This document shows positions 23,968 through 35,014 of a DNA stretch of 64,000 nt, one piece after another (the stretch's first letter is position 1; each line of letters opens with the position of its first letter). The stretch is taken from assembly GCA_035235625.1 (NCBI GenBank), contig CP141141.1, positions 10,475,968 through 10,539,967 on the forward strand. Reading direction: 5' to 3'. This DNA is from Saururus chinensis. Its lineage: Eukaryota; Streptophyta; Magnoliopsida; Piperales; Saururaceae. The position numbers and the translations under genes are program-made. The notes beneath the pieces were generated by a model that saw only the letters and a list, made by a program, of their open reading frames with translations, was not told the origin of the DNA and searched no databases.

Positions 23968-24740
23968 TTGGTCAGCGAACTTCCTATGTTGGAAGGGAAA
24001 GTGAAGTCTCTTGAAAAAGCGGAGAAACAAAACTGTGAGACAGGATCACAAAATCATGATGTCACTATAGAGAACCGCATGCTAATTGAAGAATTGCAAG
24101 CAGAAGTTGAGAAATTGTGTGAGGAGGTACAAAACTTGTCTGCACAAGTGAGCCTTCTCCTTCAGACAACGGCCCAACAGGAACCTGTTGTAGCTGTCAA
24201 GCATTCCAAAGTGTTGGAACCTAAGGTCTATTAGGGTGTGCAAGATGCCAAAGAACTTGAAAATTTTTTGTTTGATATGGAACAATACTTCTAGGCTATC
24301 TACCCAGAGTCAAAAGAAGACAAGGTCACAATGGCCACGATGTACTTATCTGGCGATGCCAAGCTTTGGTGGAGGATGAAGTACGAATAAATTTTGAATG
24401 GTTGCCTTGAAGTAAACACTTGGGAAGACTTGAAGGGTCAGTTGAAGACCCAATTTTTGCTTGAAAATGTGGAATTCATTACTCGACAGAACCTTTGTTG
24501 TCTCCAACAAACAGGAACCATTCATGAATATGTAAAACAATTTTCAGCTTTGATGTTGGACATTCGTGATATGGCCGAGAATGACAAGCTGCTCTACTTC
24601 CTTAAAGGTCTCAAGCCTTGGACCCAAACATAGCTAAACCGGTGCAAAATGCGTGACTTATCTGCAGCTATCACGGAAGCCGAATTCCTCACTGATTTCA
24701 CTATCTAGGACAACACAAGAAAACCTAGATTTTTTTAGAG
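23968..24740 (+). pseudogene. Chromovirus gag, interrupted by stops
   Basis: One frame can be followed throughout. It has an N-terminal coiled-coil-like segment (many Glu/Lys/Leu), then the retrotransposon Gag core with 'ELENFLFDMEQYF', 'MYLSGDAKLWWR', 'WEDLKGQLKTQFL', 'EYVKQFSALMLDIRDM' and 'LLYFLKGLKPW'. In-frame stops fall near 24232, 24292, 24388, 24631 and 24706. Gag would form the virus-like particle in the cytoplasm. Confidence 0.85.
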
Positions 24741-25078
24741 GGACCAAAGTAGCCCTAGTGAGTCTCAGGACAAGGGGAAGGGTAAAGTTGGTTAAAAGAA
24801 GCCTTTTTACATACTTCAGGACTAAAGCTGATAGCTCCACTTCTGCCAACCGGCTGTTCCAACCCTACAACCGTGCTAGGGGTCCATTATCATGCTTACT
24901 CTATGTTGGACCCTATCTCACTTGGCAATGTCACAAATGAAAGCGCTTAAGGCCCTCGTTGCAAGAGAGTTAGCCCGACTTGAAGGAAATGATGAAGTCT
25001 CTGGCGACGAAGCAGTTGAGACTACTCAACACCATTGAGGGTACTCAAGGAAAATAATTACCTCAAGCAAAAGGCCTG

Positions 25079-25435
25079 ATGTACATCGAGATCCACCTGA
25101 ATAGCATCCCAACAAAAGCAATGGTAGACACGGGAGCTACCCACACCTTCATATCCGACAATGAGACAAGACACATAGGGCTAAAGCTCATCAAAGATTC
25201 TAGTCGAATGAAGGCAGTGAACTTTGAAGCTCGCCCTATCGCTGGGTTAGCCAAAGATGTTTCCATTCTTGGCAAGTGGTCTGGCATGACAAACCTCATA
25301 GTTGTCCCCTTGGATGACGTCCAAGTTATCATTGGGATGGAATTCTTACAGAAAGCGAACATTGTCCTGATGCAAGATCTGGGGTCCATTTGCATGTTCA
25401 AAGCCACAAATCCCCGCATGGTGCCGATTATTTAG
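25079..25435 (+). pseudogene. Chromovirus aspartic protease
   Basis: The frame contains the catalytic motif DTGATHTFIS and, further on, 'VIIGMEFL', the flap-to-C-terminal signature of retropepsins. The piece is open over 118 codons but is closed off on both sides by stops, so it is a remnant of gag-pol. It would cleave the polyprotein. Confidence 0.85.
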
Positions 25436-25486
25436 AAGAGCAAGATTGATACTGCATATCTATCTACATTGTAACTAGACAATGGG

Positions 25487-26560
25487 TTGAAGAAAGGTGA
25501 TCCAACATACCTTGTGGCTCTTCATATGGAAAATCAACCACAAGGGGATCAACCATTGCCAACAGAAGTTCAATCTATTTTAAATGACTATGCTGATGTT
25601 ATGCTCGAAGCCTTACCAAAGTGTTTGCCTCCGCAGCGACCCATTGACCACCAAATCAAGTTGGAGCTTGGCACGAAACCAACAGCTTGAGCCCCCTACT
25701 GGATGGTGCTCCTTGAACTTACAAAATTGCGAAGACAACTTGATGAACTGCTTGATGTCGGCTTTATCCACTCCTCCAAAGCCCCCTTGGTGCCCCGGTT
25801 CTAGTCCAAAAGAATCACAATGGCAGCTTGCACCTTTGTATCGACTATCGGGCATTGAACAAGCTGACACTGAAGAACAAATATCCCCTCCCGCTCATCG
25901 CGGATCTTTTCGATCAGCTTGGCAGTGCTCGTTACTTCTCCAAATTGGATCTTCATTCAAGTTACTACCAAGTGTGCATTGCTGATGGTGATGAAGCCAA
26001 GACTACATGTGTTACTCGCTATGGTGCGTTCAAGTTCTTCGTCATGCCTTTTGGCCTCACCAATGCACTAGCCACCTTTTGCACACTCATGAACAATATT
26101 TTCCACAACTTCCTTTACCGCTTTGTTGTCATTTACCTCGATGACATTGTGGTCTACAACAATACACTTGCCAAACATATTACTCACTTGCGAACTGTGT
26201 TTGAAGTCCTCCACCGGAACAAACTATACGTCAAGTTGGAGAAGTGCTCATTTGCACAACAGGAAATTCTCTTTTTAGGACGTCATATCGGTGGTGGACA
26301 AGTTCGGATGGATTAAGAAAAGGTCAGTGCAATTGAGAATTGGCCAGCCCTTACCAAAGTCAAATAGTTGCGAGCTTTCTTGGGTCTCTCCTACTACTAT
26401 AAGCGTTTTGTCCAAGGGTATTCTCTAAAAGCTGCCCCTTTAACGGACTTGTTAAAGAAAGACCGCCCTTGATGTTGGTTAGAACATTGTCAAAAAGCCT
26501 TTGCTGAATTAAAGACAGTGATCACGCAAAAACCGGTGTTGTGACTCCCAGACTTCTTGG
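25487..26560 (+). pseudogene. Chromovirus reverse transcriptase, frameshifted
   Basis: The start of RT ('RRQLDELLDVGFIHSS') is in one frame and the catalytic core in another from 25828 ('CIDYRALNKLT', 'YFSKLDLHSSYYQV', 'VMPFGLTNA'). The active-site YLDD is at 26134-26145. The thumb and start of the connection ('[14 protein letters not shown]', 'AFAELKTVI') continue beyond a stop at about 26315. The RNase H that should follow is reduced to a few dozen codons before integrase begins. Confidence 0.85.
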
Positions 26561-26599
26561 GCTGGTCATTTAGGTATCCATTGCACATTAGCCCTTCTA

Positions 26600-27523
26600 G
26601 ACCGGGCATACTTTTGGCCTCACATGCGCAATGATGTTGAGGCATATGTTCGAACATGTCTTACTTGCCAACAAGACAAAGTGGAACGTGACAAACCACA
26701 GGGCGTCCTTGCACCACTACCTGTACCACAGAGAACTTGGGAGAGTGTTTCTCTTGACTTTATCTCGACATTGCCCAAAGGTTACGGATACGGTTCAATC
26801 TTGGTGGTTGTCGACCATTTCTCTAAATATGCTACTTTCATGCTAGCTCCCAAACATTGCACCGTTGAAGAATCTTCCCGCCTCTTTCTAAAGAATATTG
26901 TTAAGTATTGGGGTGTGCTCAAACCATTGTGAGTGATCCAGATAGACATTTCACAAGCCGCTTATGGACGAAACTATTTAAACTGCTTGGGTCAAAGTTA
27001 AGCTTTTTATCAAGCATGCATCCTCAAATAGACGGCCAAACATAGCACGTCAATGCTCTCTTTGAAGCGTATCTACGCTACTTAATTAATGCCAACCAGA
27101 AGAATTGGGCCAATCTCCTCGACGTTGCTCAGTTCTCCCACAATTTGTAGAAGAGCTCCGCCACTAACCAGAGCCCGTTTGAGTTGGCCCACTGGTCGCC
27201 AGCCTGCCATGCCCCACACATTAGCTCTAGGCTACACTGGCAACAGTCCCCCTACCTTCCGCCTCGCACAAGACTGGAACATAACATCTGAAATTGCTTG
27301 TGCTTATCTTGAGAAAGTCGTTGCCTGTGCTAAGAAGTGGGCCAAGGCCGGTAACCCTCCACCTTTAGTGTGGGGAATCTCGTGCTCGTCAAACTCAACT
27401 GCCCAACTCAAGCTTTTCTGCCAGCTACACAAAGGTCTCGTTTGCAAGTACGAAGGCCCCATACTCATCCTCCAACGGGTCGGGAAGGTATCTTACAAAG
27501 TGCAATTACCACCTTGGATGTAG
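26600..27523 (+). pseudogene. Chromovirus integrase
   Basis: The tail of the zinc-binding HHCC domain ('CLTCQQDK') is followed by the catalytic core ('VSLDFISTLPKG', 'VVVDHFSKYATF'). The second catalytic Asp region appears as 'SDPDRHFTSRLW' in a shifted frame near 26930-26970. A C-terminal domain ('GNLVLVKL', 'GPILILQRVGKVSYKVQLP') ends before the chromodomain. Stops and frameshifts make it non-functional. Confidence 0.82.
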
Positions 27524-27612
27524 ATCCACCCTATCTTCCACGCCAGCTGTCTAAAGCCAAACCATGCAGATGCTGAGGACATCTCCATACACCACCTCAC
27601 ACGCGGGAATTC

Positions 27613-27800
27613 CAAAGTCACCACCAACGTCAGAATTCTCGAAGAAATCATCATTGATCATGAAGTTGAATGCGGCAAAGAGAACATATGCGAATTTCGC
27701 ACCAAATGGCAAGATCTTCCACACAATTGGGAGCCAGAAGAAGAACTAGTTAACCATCATGTTGATCAAGTCAAAGCCTACCTCCTAGAGAAGCGTCAAC
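27613..27800 (+). pseudogene. Chromodomain-like C terminus of the chromovirus integrase
   Basis: Reads 'ILEEIIIDHEV', 'EFRTKWQDLPHNWEPEEELV' and 'VDQVKAYLLEKR'. The aromatic and acidic spacing matches the chromodomain that steers chromoviruses to heterochromatin, where the usual form is xVKWxxLPxxxATWE. This segment is still open. Confidence 0.75.
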
Positions 27801-27819
27801 GAGGACGTCAACGGAATTG

Positions 27820-27831
27820 GGTGGGGGAGCA
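27820..27831 (+). promoter_or_regulatory. Polypurine tract of the chromovirus
   Basis: GGTGGGGGAGCA sits immediately before the right LTR start TGTCACGG. Confidence 0.75.
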
Positions 27832-28341
27832 TGTCACGGATTGCTTTTCGGACACCCCACCAACTTCCTTTTTGCTTTACTTACATGTACTTTTCCTTAT
27901 TTTGATGTATTTTCTTTATTTATGTTTTAGGGTGCTACCATGCCCATACAGCCAATTTGGCTGCCACTCCAGCCATATACAAAAAATCTCTTATGTTATA
28001 CGGGGGGAGTGAGTAATTGTGTTGTTGGTCATAGTATTGTTGCATCCATTGATTGTAAGCATGTTGATAGTGAATGCATCAATTTTCCATGCTTGTGTTT
28101 ATTCGTTCCTTGCAATGTAACTCGCTTTCTGCCCCATACCTTTTTGCTTTGTATGATTGCCTGCAAGTGATTTGTGCAATGCATTCGTGAAAGGCAAGTT
28201 ATTCGTCCCAAACAAAGGCTTTCTTGGTTGGCCTTTAGCCTAGAAGCGCAGCACGATTGGCTACCCAAGAGCACATCCGTGATAGCACGCAACCGTGCCA
28301 TGTAGTACAGTAGACATGCGATGTGGCGCTTTGCCCTGTCA
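27832..28341 (+). repeat. 3' LTR of the chromovirus
   Basis: TGTCACGGATTG ... CCCTGTCA. It is homologous to 23277-23798, but the last part is shorter: the second 'gcccaagagcacatccttga' block of the left LTR is missing, so the two ends differ by an indel as well as substitutions. Confidence 0.83.
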
Positions 28342-28812
28342 GTCACACGATCGCGCGGGACCTACATCGCAGGGACAACTATGGTCATGCGGTACGGCGT
28401 GTCCCGCGGCTTGGCATCTCAGCTCCGCTTGGCTAGCTTATGTCAACTATTCTGTCTTATCTTTCAAACACAATTCCAACTTCAAAACGTGATAACTTGT
28501 TATCCCAAAATCGGAATCATGCGTTTTTGGTGCCGATGGACTCGTATCGATGAACCCTTCGAAACTATACCCCACATAGGTAAGTTTTCCCGCTTTTTAC
28601 ATATAACATGCCCATATGACACACTTTTTGAAGTCATAATTTTCAATCCCGACCTTCGTTTTATGTGTTATTTTATTTGTTACGTTGTTACTTCAAGCTC
28701 TATATTCATATACGGGGATTATATCCCTTGAAACCCCTTAAAGCTTAATATAAAATTATATAATTACCTTTAACCCATCAACTTAGGCATAATCGAAACT
28801 CAGGGTGTTACA

Positions 28813-29082
28813 CATAATAATACCAAAAATATATATATCCGAGTTTGAGAGAGAATTATATTAATTTAAAATTTTAAAATTTGATTTGATGCTATATCTA
28901 AATTTATTCTAAATTTTTTTATTACTAACCGTAATTCACATTTATTAGTAAACTTTTAAAATTAATTAAAAAAAATTACTTTTATTTTTAAAATATTTAA
29001 TACCCAGATAGCCCATCTGCCCTTGGGCATTAATGACATTAAAAAAAAATCATAACCTCTTAATCTAATACACAGAAAAGGG
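28813..29082. other. AT-rich spacer, nothing recognised
   Basis: Mostly A/T with short homopolymers. It contains 'GAAAAGGG' at 29075-29082, the left copy of the duplication flanking the next element. No gene or signal is seen. Confidence 0.6.
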
Positions 29083-29227
29083 TGGCCTCAGATCCGTTGT
29101 GGAGCACTCACATGTGAGTGCTCTCACAAAAGCCAAGCGAGCCATGAATGCTCGCATGAGTTTTTATGGCTCGCTGGGCTTTTGTGAGAGCACTCACATG
29201 TGAGTGCTCCACAGTGGATCCAACGCC
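29083..29227. mobile_element. Foldback MITE built of nested palindromes
   Basis: Arms 29091-29145 and 29166-29220 are 55 bp each and complementary except for about four positions, with a 20-bp loop. Each arm contains a perfect 22-bp palindrome (29102-29123 and 29188-29209): GAGCACTCACA plus its reverse complement. An 8-bp direct repeat GAAAAGGG lies on both sides (29075-29082, 29228-29235), the duplication size of hAT-type elements. It has no coding capacity. Superfamily assignment rests only on the 8-bp repeat. Confidence 0.8.
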
Positions 29228-29589
29228 GAAAAGGGCAAGGGGGTCCAAGGATTTCCCGCATGGATTAGCATTTGTTTATGTTCCCTATGGGATTCTCATA
29301 ATAGCAATATCTCATGGTAGCGTTTCCGTCGACAAACTCTTCAAAGGGGAACTCTGTCATTATTTCGTGTGACATGTGGGCCATGAAGACGGTCTCCTGA
29401 ACATCTCATTCTGACTGTTTGATTCCCTAACATCTGAATAACATGTGCTTTATGCGACCATCCTAGCACACATATCTTCCTTTTCTAAATAAAATAAGAA
29501 TAGCAATTCAGCAACTATCCTCATTCTTTAAATACCCTTCGAAATTCAGATTATCTTTTCCACGATCTAAGAAAAAAAAGACCATTGTA
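29228..29589. other. Low-copy spacer with an unsupported short ORF
   Basis: A plus-strand frame 29166-29372 begins inside the MITE arm and runs out for 68 codons with no family resemblance, so I do not call it a gene. The rest is ordinary mixed-composition sequence. Confidence 0.5.
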
Positions 29590-29931
29590 GTCTCTCCGTC
29601 CCACATTAATAGTCATATTTTAAAAAATACTTTTTTCTATTCAATATTAATAATTATATTTAAAAAAATTATTAAATAATAAAATTTACATATAAAAAAG
29701 TAAAGATAAATTTATGATACTCTTTTTTAAACATTCAGCTACTTAAATTAAACAAAATAAAATTATTAATTTAAAACTAAAAAAATAGTAATTTTATTTA
29801 AAAAGTGAACACACATCTAATGGAAGTAAAAATAAGCATATTAACCCGATTACATAAATTAAATAAAATAAAGTTATTAAAATAGAATAATTTTTTTATT
29901 AAATAAAACTATTAATGTAAGACAAAAAGAG
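29590..29931. mobile_element. Stowaway-type MITE (342 bp)
   Basis: Left end GTCTCTCCGTCCCACATTAA and right end ...CTATTAATGTAAGACAAAAAGAG are inverted repeats of the Tc1/mariner Stowaway kind ('CTCCGTCCC'). Each is bounded by TA (29588-29589, 29932-29933). The interior is AT-rich and non-coding. Confidence 0.82.
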
Positions 29932-29933
29932 TA

Positions 29934-31199
29934 TTACATTAAAAAAAGAGAACCCTTGTTAGAATTTGCTCCCAATTGCTTAAGAAATTCTTTCTTCATG
30001 TAAGCTTTCTATGTATTCTTTGTATTGTATATTAATAATTTCTAATAAAAAAATATTTAAGAAAGCTAATCTATTATTTTTTTAGTTTTTTATTAATATA
30101 AGATGGAGAAAATATATTATTTTAATTAGGTATTTTTCTCAAGCTATAATGCCAGCAATTTGATCTGTTTCTTTTTTCAAAACATTGTATGCACGTTAGT
30201 CACTTTTGGAATAAAAATGAATCCAGCTTTTGATCCTCATTATCAAAGTAAAACTTAGTCTTGGGATATGCAACATTCCATGATCATGTTTTTGCTGTTC
30301 AGTATTAATTTATGCCTTTGATTGCGCATTACATCTAATTAATTAAGTTAGACTATGTTGGGATTATTTCAATTTTTCTTTTTGAGAAGGCTGTTGGGAG
30401 TATTTCCTGGCCCTCCCTGGATCAACCCACTTGCATTTGGCATGCCTTGAATAGAATGTGTCTTTATTATAATTTAGATACATTGTTTAATATAGAATGT
30501 AGGGGCCCCTGGCTTTAATATTATAATTTAATTAATACAGACAAGAAAAGCATGGTACCCTCCAAATCAGCAGATAATGACAAAAGGTTATCAGCATTAT
30601 ATCATAATGTCTGTGACAGTCAAATAAGAGTTGGGTCTCTAGTCAAACTTGGACTTCAATCTCCCCATAAATTCAGCTGGAACCATTTTTGTTTTGGACC
30701 TATTTTTTCTATACCTACCAGACATCAAAATGCAACATAATGTTTTACAAATAATTACCCCATTTGCAGAGCAGAAAAAAGGATGTTGATCGAGATGACC
30801 TGCTAGGAAATATCTGTACACATTATAGTGGGGTCATCTCTTGTGCAGTTGTGCTCCTTACTGCCCCAGATTGAATAATGCCACCCAATAGACCTCGGAA
30901 TCTAGGGCAATTTTCATATTTCAACAATTTGCTCATTAAGCATTATGAATTCTTATGTAAATGAGGTATAAAGAAAACGTTATGCTGGTTAGAGGCATCA
31001 ATAGAGTACAACCAACGGTAGGCCTATGAAAAGCTGAAAGCAGGGCAGTCTGGACGTTCACCGGGTTGGAGGGGAATACTTTTACAGTGTGTGTTGAAGT
31101 TCTTCCCCTATATCCACGAAAGAGGAGGGAGAAGGGGGTTAGGGGTGGTATTGCCTCAAGTAGGCTTAGAGAGCCTAAGTTGCATTTAGGCTGCCACCG
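29934..31199. other. Low-copy intergenic stretch, no gene identified
   Basis: Mixed composition and no LTR termini or repeat matches within the window, so it may be original gene-space sequence. The short frames (30552-30740 plus, 30639-30821 minus) overlap and lack family features. A pyrimidine/purine-skewed segment at 31120-31145 precedes the next repeat. I see no convincing promoter, tRNA or hairpin precursor. Confidence 0.5.
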
Positions 31200-31992
31200 C
31201 TCAATTTATAATCCTATTTTCTAAACTGTTTTTTTTTAAATGTCATAACACATTAAATAATATGTAACAAAGAAATTTAATTTTCATGAGTATAAAAATT
31301 ATTTAAAAAATAAATTAGGGATATGATATTAATATTTTTCACAAATTATGGTTTATAATATTATCATAATTATATTTTTAAAATATCTATATAACTTTAA
31401 AATAACTACAAGATTCATAGTTAGGTACTTAAATTTTAATTATGTATTAGTCAATATAAAAAATAAATGACAGCCTCACGTGCATAATGTCAAATTACAA
31501 AAGAGCAAATAGATTCGTAGTTGAAAGGGAAAACTTCTTACTACAACTATAGTCTTCCCAAACCCTTTACGTAACCTCTTTTTCCTAAAAAACTTGCACC
31601 ACAAAGTATGCTGAGTATACAGTATACTCAGTAGGATTGCAAATCCAAAATAAAGATTTTAACAAAAGTACTTGAGAAAGAATTGTTCAAATAATCACTT
31701 TAATAAAAGACAACTCAAAAGAGGCATACCTTCTAATACCACAATCATACATACAAATAAAAGGAACCCAATATTAGAATGTTCTCTAAACATGATAGCT
31801 CTATCAAGGGGTTCATGACTCATACTATATATTGGGCTACTACAAATTCAACTTTAGCCTTTACTTGAAGTTTGTCTCGTTCTATCCATGTCATGAAGCA
31901 AAAGGCCCATTAGGACTCATAGACCCTAATGGTGAAGATCTTAACTTTTATGATTATCAAAACCTTCAGTGTCACACTACACTATACTCCAC
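31200..31992 (-). repeat. Long-LTR fragment, minus orientation, second copy
   Basis: It aligns with 561-1502 in the same orientation ('ttgcaccacaaag', 'gcataccttct'). It carries a perfect inverted repeat at 31611-31631 (arms CTGAGTATAC around one A), the strongest version of the LTR palindrome. Non-coding. Confidence 0.5.
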
Positions 31993-32985
31993 TGAAAGAA
32001 CATATGCGATATATGTATTGTAATTAAAAAAATTTAATGATCAAAACTATGTTAAAATGTCATATATATTTTCAGTCATAAGAATTTGACTAAGTTTAGT
32101 TGTGGTAGAGTCATATTTGGAATTTATTTACTTGAAAAATATAAGCAAATATATCTTTATTAATCAAGGTTGAAAACTAAGAGTATTAAAGGTAAAAGAA
32201 GTTAATTTGTACACACTCATACACAATTCACTTAGATTAGCTTAAAAAGAGTAAATTTTAGAGTTTTTGACCGAATTATGGTAAAATCGTAATTTTATTG
32301 TACCATTGATCGATAGTTGAAAAATACATGGGACAAATTGATTAATCGACACCTGAATCAAACCTTTTTAAATTTAAGCCGAGAGTTGATCAATTAATCA
32401 CTAGCAGTGTTCTACCCGAATGAAATAATGAACGATTAATCGTTGTTTGTTTTGGTTGCCTAGTTTAAGCCTTTCTAGAAGAGATTTTATTCCTAATTTG
32501 AATCAAATACTTAAACCAACTTAGTATGATATTTAAAGGCTAGGGAATCATGAAATTGAAGAAGGAAAGCCTAGAAAATTATAAAGAAGAGAGGAGAGTA
32601 TTTTTTCCATTGTTTTCCTAGAAGAGATAATCCTTGAGATTTATGCTTATGTTAATAGTGATTTAATGAAGATACACAAATGATAGAGAAGAAACTCACA
32701 CACAAATTCAAAGAGGAATTATAGCAAAATCTTCAAAGAATTTGAAAAAGGATTGAGGTTAAAGTCAAAGAACAAGAAGAACTTGTTGTTGTGGCTAGAA
32801 GGAGACAAAGACAAAGGAAGTAATGGGAAAATTTCAAATACTTAAGAGAGAAGATTTGAATGTCAACAATAAAAATAATTTGTTAAAGATTTAAGCAAAA
32901 AAGTGTTTATGGGTTAGAGTCAACACCAAAGATTGTGGTTTACTTTGTATCTTTGTCGTGTCATACTATCTAATACATTTTCTCC
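31993..32985 (+). repeat. Ty1/copia (SIRE-like) LTR, plus orientation, 3' truncated
   Basis: Starts TGAAAGAACATATGCG and follows 1503-2240 closely ('tttggaattta', 'aatcaaggttgaaaacta', 'gatcgatag', 'ggttgcctagtttaagcc'). An insertion of A/G-rich sequence near 32640-32870 is absent from the other copy. It ends where the copy at 1503 still has about 260 bases to go. Confidence 0.6.
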
Positions 32986-33028
32986 ATTTCCCCGTTAATA
33001 ATTCTGGGTGAAAGTATAGGGTGTTACA

Positions 33029-35014
33029 TGAGTTGTAACTTCCCAACAATTTAAGCTAGAGGCATCCAAGAGGTTGCCTTCAATGAACTGCAAACAAGAG
33101 GGAGACAATACAACCCAACAATTTAAGCTAGAGGCATCCAAGAGGTTGCCTTCAATGAACTGCAAACAAGAGGGAGACAATACAATTTGGAATTCATGGA
33201 TTGTATTGTATAGAGAGGTGTGTATTACAATCGCATGCCACATCCTTTACAGGCAATGTACAAAGATTAAAAGAATCAAGGTGGTTACAATCAAACGACT
33301 CTTGTGAGGAGACCATAGATGGCTGAGAAAGAGTTGCATACTGTGAATTCTATTACAAATGAGTGGCCAAGATGCTGGCGAGCTGATGGCTGAGATTGTG
33401 TGATGCCCACCCACAGAAGATGGTGGAAGCACTTGAAGCTTGTTGCGAAGCTTGGAGAATTGTGTAGAAGCTAGGTTTTTGGTGAAGATATCAACAAGCT
33501 GGTAAGAAGTGTTGATGTAATGTAGCTTGAAAATTTTGTTGTTGAGTTGTTCACGGATGAAATAGTGATCAAGTTCAATGTATTTGGAGCAGGAGTAGAA
33601 GACTGGATTATCTGCAAGGTAGGTGGTGCACAAATTGTCACAGTGTAATTCTGGCGGAGTTGGTGGAGTTGAGCAGAGGCTATCGAGTTTACAAAGCAAG
33701 GTAGCTAATGCTCTGTATTCAGCTTTAGTGCTGGACCTTGATACAGTAGGTTGCTTTTTGGCAGTCCATGAGAGCATGAGCAGGTTCTGGTCTAGAAAGA
33801 TGCAAACCAGTAGTAGATCTTCAATCATTGGGGTCACCTGTCCGGTCACTATCTGACTAAGCAGCAATGGTGTTTGTGGAGGAGGGAGGGAGTGATGAAA
33901 AGTCTATGCTAAATTTTTCCCTTGACATAGCGTAATATACGCTTAGAGGCAATCATATCATGAGCTTTGGGTGTCTACATTTGTTGACCGAATTTATCTA
34001 GACAGAAGATGTCTGGGCAAGAAAATGTGAGATACTGTAAGCTACCAACTAGCTGCCTATAATCAGTAGGATTGGATAGAATGTGGTTTGGTGTTTTGGG
34101 TGGTTTGAGGTTGCCTGGTGTGGAGCAAGGCTTGCAATTATCTAGTTAGCTTGTTGGAGCAAGGAGGCATACTTGGATTGATTGAGGTGAAAGCCAGAGG
34201 TGGTTTTAGAGACTTCAATGCCGAGGAAATAGTGTAGGTCGCCGAGATCGCGCATAGCAAAATGGGAGCAAAGGTGAGTGAGAAGAAGCTGAATGAGACG
34301 AGTGTTGCTGCCAGTGACTAGAATGTCGTCTACATAAAGAAATGGAAGTACTGTTCCTTGAGTAGATATGTGAATGAAGAGAGAAGTGTCAACTCGGTTG
34401 CTGTGAAACCCAAGTTGGTTGAAGAAGACACTGACTTTCTAAAGAGCTTTCTAAAGCTTGCATACGTAGACAGGATAATGAGGGCCCGGGAGGTTGTGCC
34501 AAGTATATTTCTTCAGCGAGATCCCGATGCAGAAATGCATTCTATACATCCAACTGACGGATTGGCTAAGAACGAGAGACTGGAACAGATAGACTGAAGG
34601 GTGGGAGTCTTAATAACTAGACTGAAGGTTTCTTCATACTTCATAGTCGGACCTATATTCTTGATGAAACCTCTTTGCTACTTAGACGGGCTTTGAATCT
34701 GTACACCAACAGTACCATCGGGTTTATGCTTGGCCTTGAATACCCACATGTTTCGAATGACAGTTTTGTTGGGGGGAGTTGGGACGAGGGTTCATGTTTT
34801 GTTCTTCATCAAAGCGTTGAACTCCGTTTGTATAGCAAGATGCCACTGAGGGAATTTGGCTGCTTGGGAGTAGCATATAAGTGCAATATCAGTGGTAGCG
34901 TGAAAAAGGAGTTTGGGTTGGCATGTTCCATCTTGAGAATGGGTAATCATAGGGTGAGTTTTCATAGGTGGGGGAGGAAGTGAGGAAGGAGTAGGAGTGG
35001 GGCTAGAGCCACTG
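33029..35014 (-). pseudogene. Copia-2 (Ale-like) reverse transcriptase, RNase H and 3' LTR
   Basis: On the minus strand: 'HPMITHSQDG', 'FPQWHLAIQTEFNALMKN' (RT N terminus, 34792-35025), the RT active-site YVDD at 34325-34336, 'DLGDLHYFLGIEVSK', 'YRQLVGSLQYLT', then RNase H at 33247-33867 ('KKQPTVSRSSTKAEYRALA', 'HCDNLCTTYLADNPVF', 'VDIFTKNL'). These are the standard copia motifs in order. Stops lie between the segments, so it is dead. The part from about 33400 down to 33029 is LTR-like and ends ...GTTACAACTCA. Integrase and upstream parts are displaced to 45531-46830 by LTR-E. Confidence 0.85.
33042..33185 (-). repeat. Perfect 72-bp tandem duplication in the Copia-2 LTR
   Basis: 33042-33113 and 33114-33185 appear identical base for base (unit starts 'cccaacaatttaagctagag'). 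Identity amid otherwise decayed sequence suggests a recent duplication, or assembly error. Confidence 0.93.

Larger units (their letters stand above)
23277..28341 (+). mobile_element. Galadriel-like Ty3/gypsy chromovirus, two LTRs, defective
   Basis: A 5.07 kb element has a 522-bp left LTR, a tRNA-Met-type primer-binding site, gag, protease, reverse transcriptase, integrase, a chromodomain-like C terminus, a polypurine tract and a 510-bp right LTR, all plus strand. The Gag wording ('DAKLWWR', 'YVKQFSALMLDIRDM'), the integrase wording ('CQQDKVERDKPQG', 'VVVDHFSKYATF') and the terminal chromodomain suggest the Galadriel lineage; this is from memory of the family. Flanks are tgcac and gtcac, an imperfect target duplication. 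Gag has several in-frame stops, RT a frameshift, and RNase H is largely missing, so it cannot move unaided. It is inserted in LTR-D and is younger than it. Confidence 0.85.
21850..28812 (-). mobile_element. LTR-D: minus-oriented LTR split by a chromovirus
   Basis: Left end TGTTACACCCTGACCCG and right end ...CTCAGGGTGTTACA are reciprocal LTR termini. Own sequence is about 1.9 kb (21850-23276 and 28342-28812). A minus-strand TATA box is at 23132-23141. Right of the nested element, 'aaatcggaatcatgcg' and 'cgaaactatacc' resemble the U3 of LTR-A and LTR-G. The bases outside the ends (ccatt and cataa) do not match, so solo status is less certain than for LTR-A to LTR-C. Confidence 0.6.

Noticed and set aside
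29166-29372. 68-codon plus-strand frame after the foldback MITE
   Set aside because: The first part is MITE arm and the rest has no family resemblance or gene signals.
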